Source: Candidatus Cloacimonadota bacterium
GTDB lineage: Bacteria; Cloacimonadota; Cloacimonadia; Cloacimonadales; Cloacimonadaceae
DNA: 10,451 bases
NCBI GenBank assembly: GCA_017996595.1
Contig: JAGOGT010000016.1
Location: 1 to 10,451 of the forward strand
Direction of reading: 5' to 3'
Shown one piece after another: positions 6,458-10,451 of this stretch (position 1 is the first letter of the stretch; each line of letters begins with the position of its first letter). A program made the position numbers and the translations under genes. The notes below the pieces were generated by a model that saw nothing but the letters and a program-made list of their open reading frames with translations, did no database searches and was not told where the DNA came from.

Positions 6458-8512
6458 ATGAAAGAATATGATATGAAGAAGATACGCAATCTTCTCTTCA
6501 TGGGTGCCAGCGGCGCCGGGAAGACCACCCTTACCGAGCAGATCTTTCACCAGACCAAGACCACGAATCGTCTTGGCAAAACGGATGAAGGCAACACGGT
6601 GATGGATTTTGACCCAGAAGAAGCGGCGAAAAGAATGTCGCTGGGTCTCAGCATCGGCTTTGTGAATCATAAAGATCACAAGCTCAATCTTTTAGACGCG
6701 CCGGGTTATCCTGATTTCATCGGCGATGCGATTGTGGCCTTGCCCGCCGCGGAAAATGCGCTGATCGTGGCCAATGCTACCGGGGGCTATGAAGTAGGCC
6801 TGGAACTGGCGATCGAACAGCTTGAACATCGCAAGATGGGCAAAGTGATCGTGGTGAACCGCATGGACAATGAACACGCGGATTATGACAAGACCCTGGA
6901 AGCGATTGCGGAAAACACGGGAATCAAGCCCGTGAAAGTGCATATTCCTATTGGTAAGGAAGGTGGATTCGAAGGCGTGGTGGACGTGATCAGGCAAAAA
7001 GCCATCAAAGCCGGCGTGGAAAGCGAAGTCCCTGCCAATATGACCGACCAGATGGAAGATGCGCGCCTGCATTTGATGGAAGCAGTGGCAGAAACCGACG
7101 AAGAACTTTTAAATGAATTTTTGGAACATATGGAGCTGGAAACCGGCAAACTGATCGCGGGGCTGAAAAAAGCAGTGGCAACGGGCGAGATTTCCCCGTC
7201 CTTTGTGTGTTCCGCAGGCACCGGCGAAGGTGTTTTAGCGCTTTTGGACGGCATTATCAATTATCTTCCTTCTCCGGCAGACACCAGCGGGATGGAAGTT
7301 TTGATAAATGGCGAGAAGGGCAATTATGTGGCTGCCCCCGATGGCGAAATATTGGGCTATCTCTTTAAACTCTATGCCGATCCGAATATGGGTGACTTCG
7401 CCTATGTGCGTATGTTTTCGGGCACGCTGAAGACCGGAACGGAAATATTTATCCCCGAAAAAGACGCCAAAGACAAGATCGGCAATATGTACTATCTGAT
7501 CGGTAAAAACCGCCACGATTGCAGCGAAATCAAGGCTGGCGATGTGGGCGCGCTGGTGAAGCTGAAAAACGCCAAGGTGATGAACAGCATCGTTAGCCCC
7601 GGCTCGCGCATGGCAATGATTCCCGTGGAATTGCCTACTCCAACAAGCTGGCAGGCGATAAAAGCGGTGAACCAATCCGATGAAGACAAGATCGGTCAGG
7701 CCTTGCAACGCGTAATCGCGGAAGATCCTACCATCAGCTATGAACTGAAGCTGGAAACGCATGAAAACGTGCTTGCGGGCATGGGTGAACAGCAGCTTTT
7801 AATGGTGCTGAAACGCCTCAAAAACAGATATAAAGTGGAAGCGACGCTGAAAGAACCGCGTATTCCTTATAAAGAAACGATCATGGGCAGCACCGAATCG
7901 CAATATCGCCATAAAAAGCAATCGGGCGGACGCGGACAATACGGCGAAGTATATTTCCGCATCAAGCCCACCGAACGCGGCGAAGGCTTCCAATTCATCA
8001 ATGCCATCGTGGGCGGCGTGATCCCTTCAAACTTTGTGCCCGCCATCGAAAAAGGGTTGGTGGAGACCATGGAAAAGGGTATCATCGCGGGATACCAGGT
8101 GGTGGACGTAGCCGTGGAAGTATATTACGGCAGTTATCACGATGTGGATAGCTCGGAAATGGCTTTCAAGATCGCCTCATCCATGGCTCTGAAAGAAGGC
8201 TTCAAGAAATGCAAGCCAATCTTGCTGGAGCCGATTCACGAAGTGGTGATCATCGTCCCCGGCGAATATATGGGCGACGTGATGGGCGATATTTCCACCC
8301 GCCGTGGCCGCATCATGGGCATGGAACAGCGGGGCAAGAAACAATATCTCACCGCGCAAATGCCAGTGGCCGAGATGTTTAGCTATTATCCTGCCCTGAA
8401 GTCATTTACCCAGGGACGCGGACGCTTCACCCAAACTTTCTCGCACTATGAGAAGGTACCGGACGAAATCACCCAGAAAGTGGTCGCCGCCTGGCAGGAT
8501 ACCGAAGCATAA
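6458..8512 (+). CDS. EF-G-like translational GTPase (elongation factor G paralogue)
   Basis: This is a ribosome-associated GTPase with the full five-domain EF-G architecture in 684 residues. The G domain has P-loop GASGAGKT (16-23), DAPG (80-83), NRMD (134-137) in place of the usual NKMD, and CSAG (251-254). Domain II is at about 295-385, domain III at about 400-470 (EDPTISYELKLETHENVLAGMGEQQ region). Domain IV is at about 475-590 with GGRGQYGEV and the tip YHDVDSSEMAF (560-570), and domain V continues to the end. Its non-canonical P-loop and switch region (FDPEEAAKRMSLGLSI) resemble the EF-G2/EF-G-like branch rather than main EF-G, and it stands alone, not with rpsL/rpsG/tuf. The start at 6458 has AGAGGA (6447-6452) 5 nt upstream; the upstream in-frame ATG at 6401 lacks one. 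It could serve translocation, ribosome recycling or stress translation; which one is not readable. Confidence 0.92.
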   Translation: MKEYDMKKIRNLLFMGASGAGKTTLTEQIFHQTKTTNRLGKTDEGNTVMDFDPEEAAKRMSLGLSIGFVNHKDHKLNLLDAPGYPDFIGDAIVALPAAENALIVANATGGYEVGLELAIEQLEHRKMGKVIVVNRMDNEHADYDKTLEAIAENTGIKPVKVHIPIGKEGGFEGVVDVIRQKAIKAGVESEVPANMTDQMEDARLHLMEAVAETDEELLNEFLEHMELETGKLIAGLKKAVATGEISPSFVCSAGTGEGVLALLDGIINYLPSPADTSGMEVLINGEKGNYVAAPDGEILGYLFKLYADPNMGDFAYVRMFSGTLKTGTEIFIPEKDAKDKIGNMYYLIGKNRHDCSEIKAGDVGALVKLKNAKVMNSIVSPGSRMAMIPVELPTPTSWQAIKAVNQSDEDKIGQALQRVIAEDPTISYELKLETHENVLAGMGEQQLLMVLKRLKNRYKVEATLKEPRIPYKETIMGSTESQYRHKKQSGGRGQYGEVYFRIKPTERGEGFQFINAIVGGVIPSNFVPAIEKGLVETMEKGIIAGYQVVDVAVEVYYGSYHDVDSSEMAFKIASSMALKEGFKKCKPILLEPIHEVVIIVPGEYMGDVMGDISTRRGRIMGMEQRGKKQYLTAQMPVAEMFSYYPALKSFTQGRGRFTQTFSHYEKVPDEITQKVVAAWQDTEA

Positions 8513-8534
8513 AAAACAATGTATCATATACCAA

Positions 8535-8566
8535 GGGAGGCGATCGGAAGGTCGGCCTCCCTTTTT
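8535..8566 (+). terminator. Rho-independent terminator after the EF-G-like gene
   Basis: GGGAGGC (8535-8541) pairs perfectly with GCCTCCC (8555-8561), extended inside by GA/TC with one bulged base, and is followed at once by TTTTT (8562-8566). It lies 22 nt after the GTPase stop codon and separates that gene from yebC. Confidence 0.93.
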
Positions 8567-8639
8567 GCTTGACATTATAGGGCTACCTGCAGTTTGATGA
8601 TTTGCAGTGTAGTGATAAAAAGAAATAAATGAGGTTTAT
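8567..8639 (+). promoter_or_regulatory. Probable yebC-ruvC-ruvA promoter region
   Basis: A perfect TTGACA (8569-8574) directly follows the terminator T-run. No good -10 box lies at normal spacing. TTTGAT (8593-8598) followed 17 nt later by TAAAAA (8616-8621) is an alternative pair. The GAGG ribosome site of yebC is at 8631-8634, 5 nt from its ATG. The position, between a terminator and the first gene of a new operon, is the main support. Confidence 0.35.
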
Positions 8640-9386
8640 ATGTCAGGACACAATAAGTGGAGTTCCATCAAGCACAAAAAAGGCGCTACAGACGCTAAGC
8701 GCGGGAAGATCTTTACCCGCATCGTAAAAGAAATTATTCTGGCTGCCAAATCAAGCGGCGACCCGGATATGAATCCCAGGCTCAGAACCGCCATCGCCGC
8801 CGCCAAAGAAAACAACATGCCCAAAGATAATATCGAGCGAGCCATCAAGCGTGGCACCGGCGAAATCGAAGGCGCAGCCTACGAAGAAATCACCTACGAA
8901 GGCTACGGACACAACGGCGTGGGCATCGTGGTGGAAGCGATGACCGATAATAAGAACCGCACCGTGGCCGAGATCAGGCATGCTTTTTCCAAGTATGGCG
9001 GGAATATGGCGGAATCGGGCGCTGTGGCCTGGAATTTCGAGCAAAAAGGCTTTATGAATGTACCCGCGGTGGGTCTTGATGAAGATGAATTTATGATGCA
9101 AGCTTTGGAAGCAGGCGCGGAAGACGTGGAGCTGAATGATGAGTATTTCGATATCTACACTTCTCCCGGCGATTTCCACAGCGTGATTACCAGCCTCGAG
9201 AAGATGGGCTTCCCCGTTAAAAACGCCGAACTCACCAGAGTGCCCAAAAACACCATCAACGCTGATGATGTGGCCAGTAAACTGATGAAACTGATAGACT
9301 TTCTGGAAGATCTGGACGACGTTCAGAAAGTGTATGCCAATTTTGAACTTTCCGATGAGGTAATGGAGAAACTCGAAAGAGAATAA
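8640..9386 (+). CDS. yebC: YebC/PmpR (TACO1) family protein
   Basis: This is a cytoplasmic protein of the YebC/TACO1 family. It was long annotated as a transcriptional regulator, and more recent work on relatives supports a role in relieving ribosome stalling, for instance at polyproline stretches. The 248 residues match the usual length. The start MSGHNKWSSIKHKKGATDAK (1-20) and following GKIFTRIVKEI, NNMPKDNIERAIKRGTGE (about 59-76) and TYEGYGHNGVGIVVEAMTDN are hallmark family blocks. Later blocks include NGGNMAESGAVAWNF-like sequence (here KYGGNMAESGAVAWNF) and an acidic C-terminal domain ending in DDVQKVYANFEL. A GAGG site 5 nt upstream supports the ATG. ruvC starts 10 nt after the stop, so the two are probably co-transcribed, a conserved arrangement. 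Whether this member acts on transcription or translation cannot be told from sequence. Confidence 0.97.
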   Translation: MSGHNKWSSIKHKKGATDAKRGKIFTRIVKEIILAAKSSGDPDMNPRLRTAIAAAKENNMPKDNIERAIKRGTGEIEGAAYEEITYEGYGHNGVGIVVEAMTDNKNRTVAEIRHAFSKYGGNMAESGAVAWNFEQKGFMNVPAVGLDEDEFMMQALEAGAEDVELNDEYFDIYTSPGDFHSVITSLEKMGFPVKNAELTRVPKNTINADDVASKLMKLIDFLEDLDDVQKVYANFELSDEVMEKLERE

Positions 9387-9396
9387 ACACGCCGTG

Positions 9397-9888
9397 ATGA
9401 TCATTGGTATTGATCCCGGAAGCCGCTTTTGTGGCTATGGCCTTATTCAAATGGAAGGCCGGAAGGTGATCGCGGCCGGATGCGAAGTGATCGATGTATC
9501 GAAGCTGAGCACCTTACCCGAGAGGCTGGCTGGTCTCTTTGGCAAAATCGAGGCGGTATTGGACGAATTCAAGCCCGAGGCCGCGGCGGTGGAAAGCATG
9601 TTCTTTCACAAACAGGTGAAGAGTATCTTTACGCTTGGCCAGGCCCGGGGTGTGATCCTTCTGGCACTGGCCCGACGCCAGATACCCATCGTGGAATACA
9701 GCCCCCGCGAGGTGAAGAAATCCGTGGTAGGCAACGGCAACGCCACCAAGCAGCAGGTTCGCTATATGATCAATCAACTCTATGCCCTGCAAGAAAAAGC
9801 GCACCGCGACGATGCCTACGATGCCCTGGCCATTGCCACCTGCCACTATAACCGCATTAAATGGCAAGCACTTCCCAATGCAAAGTGA
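9397..9888 (+). CDS. ruvC: Crossover junction endodeoxyribonuclease RuvC
   Basis: RuvC is the dimeric Mg2+-dependent nuclease that cuts Holliday junctions symmetrically, working with RuvAB in recombinational repair. The 163-residue protein shows the RNase H-like core: IGIDPGSRFCGYGLI with the first catalytic Asp, AAVESMFF with the catalytic Glu, and HRDDAYDALAIATCH with the last two catalytic Asp residues. All four acidic positions are present. Length is slightly below the roughly 173 of E. coli. GTG at 9394 and ATG at 9397 are adjacent possible starts; the ATG gives the usual M-I-I-G-I-D-P-G beginning. The only purine-rich sequence upstream (AAAGAGAA, near 9376-9383) is far, so translation may depend on coupling to yebC. 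ruvA follows 7 nt after the stop. Confidence 0.97.
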   Translation: MIIGIDPGSRFCGYGLIQMEGRKVIAAGCEVIDVSKLSTLPERLAGLFGKIEAVLDEFKPEAAAVESMFFHKQVKSIFTLGQARGVILLALARRQIPIVEYSPREVKKSVVGNGNATKQQVRYMINQLYALQEKAHRDDAYDALAIATCHYNRIKWQALPNAK

Positions 9889-9895
9889 GAGATGA

Positions 9896-10451
9896 ATGAT
9901 TCAATATATCAAAGGCATCCTCAGCCATAAAAGCCCCGTGATGGCGATCATCGAAGCCATGGGGATAGGCTGGGAACTGAGAATACCGGTGAGTACCTAC
10001 GAAGCTCTGCCTGAGCCAGGCCAGGAATGTACTCTACTGAGCTATCTGCAAATTAGCCAGGACGATGTGCGCCTCTATGGCTTTGCCACGGCTGCGGAAC
10101 GGGAACTTTTTGTGCATCTCACCCGCATCAGCGGCATCGGCCCCAAGATTGCCCTTTCTGTGCTCTCCACGCTTAGCATCCCTGCCTTTGTGCGTGCCAT
10201 TAACTCGGGCGAAGAAGCCCTGCTTACCCGTGTCCCTGGTATCGGTAAGAAATCGGCGCAGCGCATGCTCGTGGAGCTGAAAGACAAGGTTCCGCAGCTG
10301 ATGGAACATGTTGGGCATGATCTGTCCGAGATCGGCGACAGCATTAATGAAGTGGAATCCGCGCTGATATCCCTGGGCTTCAATGTGCAGCAAATCCGCC
10401 GCGAACTGAGCCTGATGGGAGCCGCGGCCAAGGCTTTCAGCACCGAAGAGC
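9896..10451 (+). CDS. ruvA: Holliday junction branch migration protein RuvA (3' end cut by window edge)
   Basis: RuvA binds the four-way junction as a tetramer and loads the RuvB motor. Reading from ATG 9896 gives 185 residues to the window edge; the family is about 190-205, so only the tail is missing. The N-terminal OB-fold domain begins MIQYIKGILSHKSP and includes LLSYLQISQDDVRLYGF (about 47-63). The two helix-hairpin-helix DNA-binding motifs are RISGIGPKIALSVLS (77-91) and RVPGIGKKSAQRMLVELK (112-129). The flexible linker (about 135-148) leads to the C-terminal RuvB-binding domain (INEVESALISLGFNVQQIRR, 150-169). An overlapping ATG at 9892 reads a different frame without family resemblance. 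GAGAG (9887-9891) serves as ribosome site and overlaps the ruvC stop. ruvB probably lies beyond the edge, though that is not visible. Confidence 0.97.
   Translation, partial: MIQYIKGILSHKSPVMAIIEAMGIGWELRIPVSTYEALPEPGQECTLLSYLQISQDDVRLYGFATAAERELFVHLTRISGIGPKIALSVLSTLSIPAFVRAINSGEEALLTRVPGIGKKSAQRMLVELKDKVPQLMEHVGHDLSEIGDSINEVESALISLGFNVQQIRRELSLMGAAAKAFSTEE

Noticed and set aside
1..10451. CRISPR arrays, tRNA/rRNA genes, transposases, toxin-antitoxin or defence genes
   Set aside because: No regularly spaced repeats, tRNA-like cloverleafs or matching proteins were seen on either strand; all long credible frames are accounted for by the listed genes.

Overview
The window looks like bacterial chromosome from the FCB superphylum, most likely a Candidatus Cloacimonadota (Cloacimonetes)-type organism. 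The main clue is the secreted protein at 617-2353 (minus), which has a signal peptide, a lamin-tail-like domain and a C-terminal sorting domain of the kind used by type IX secretion (NYPNPFNPETTIRF near the end, final GVYYFRLKSG...KKMVLMK). The lineage call is inference from style. No rRNA gene is present to settle it.

Left block (1-5003, minus strand): five genes packed almost without gaps, read from right to left. They are prfB (release factor 2, with a programmed +1 frameshift at codon 25), uppS (undecaprenyl diphosphate synthase), cdsA (CDP-diglyceride synthase), the lamin-tail/sorting-domain secreted protein, and an EamA-type transporter cut by the left edge. uppS overlaps prfB by 8 nt and cdsA overlaps uppS by 4 nt. 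The secreted-protein gene begins 3 nt after cdsA, and the transporter begins 7 nt after that gene. The block therefore reads as one operon that joins translation termination, carrier-lipid and phospholipid precursor synthesis, and envelope or secreted functions.

Middle (5004-8566): a 141-nt divergent promoter region separates prfB from a plus-strand, N-domain-less MgtE-type magnesium transporter (5145-6122). It is followed by the only long non-coding stretch in the window (6123-6457), which carries a tandem 11-mer and a strong 14-bp hairpin. Next is an EF-G-like translational GTPase (6458-8512), ended by a clear intrinsic terminator (8535-8566).

Right block (8640-10451, plus strand): yebC, ruvC and ruvA (cut by the right edge). 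This is the common bacterial arrangement linking a YebC/TACO1 translation or regulatory factor to Holliday-junction processing.

Most of the window is conserved housekeeping sequence. I did not find a clear defence system, mobile element, CRISPR array or tRNA. The points most worth a second look are the RF2 frameshift placed at the head of an envelope-lipid operon, the structured intergenic element at 6202-6258, and the atypical MgtE.
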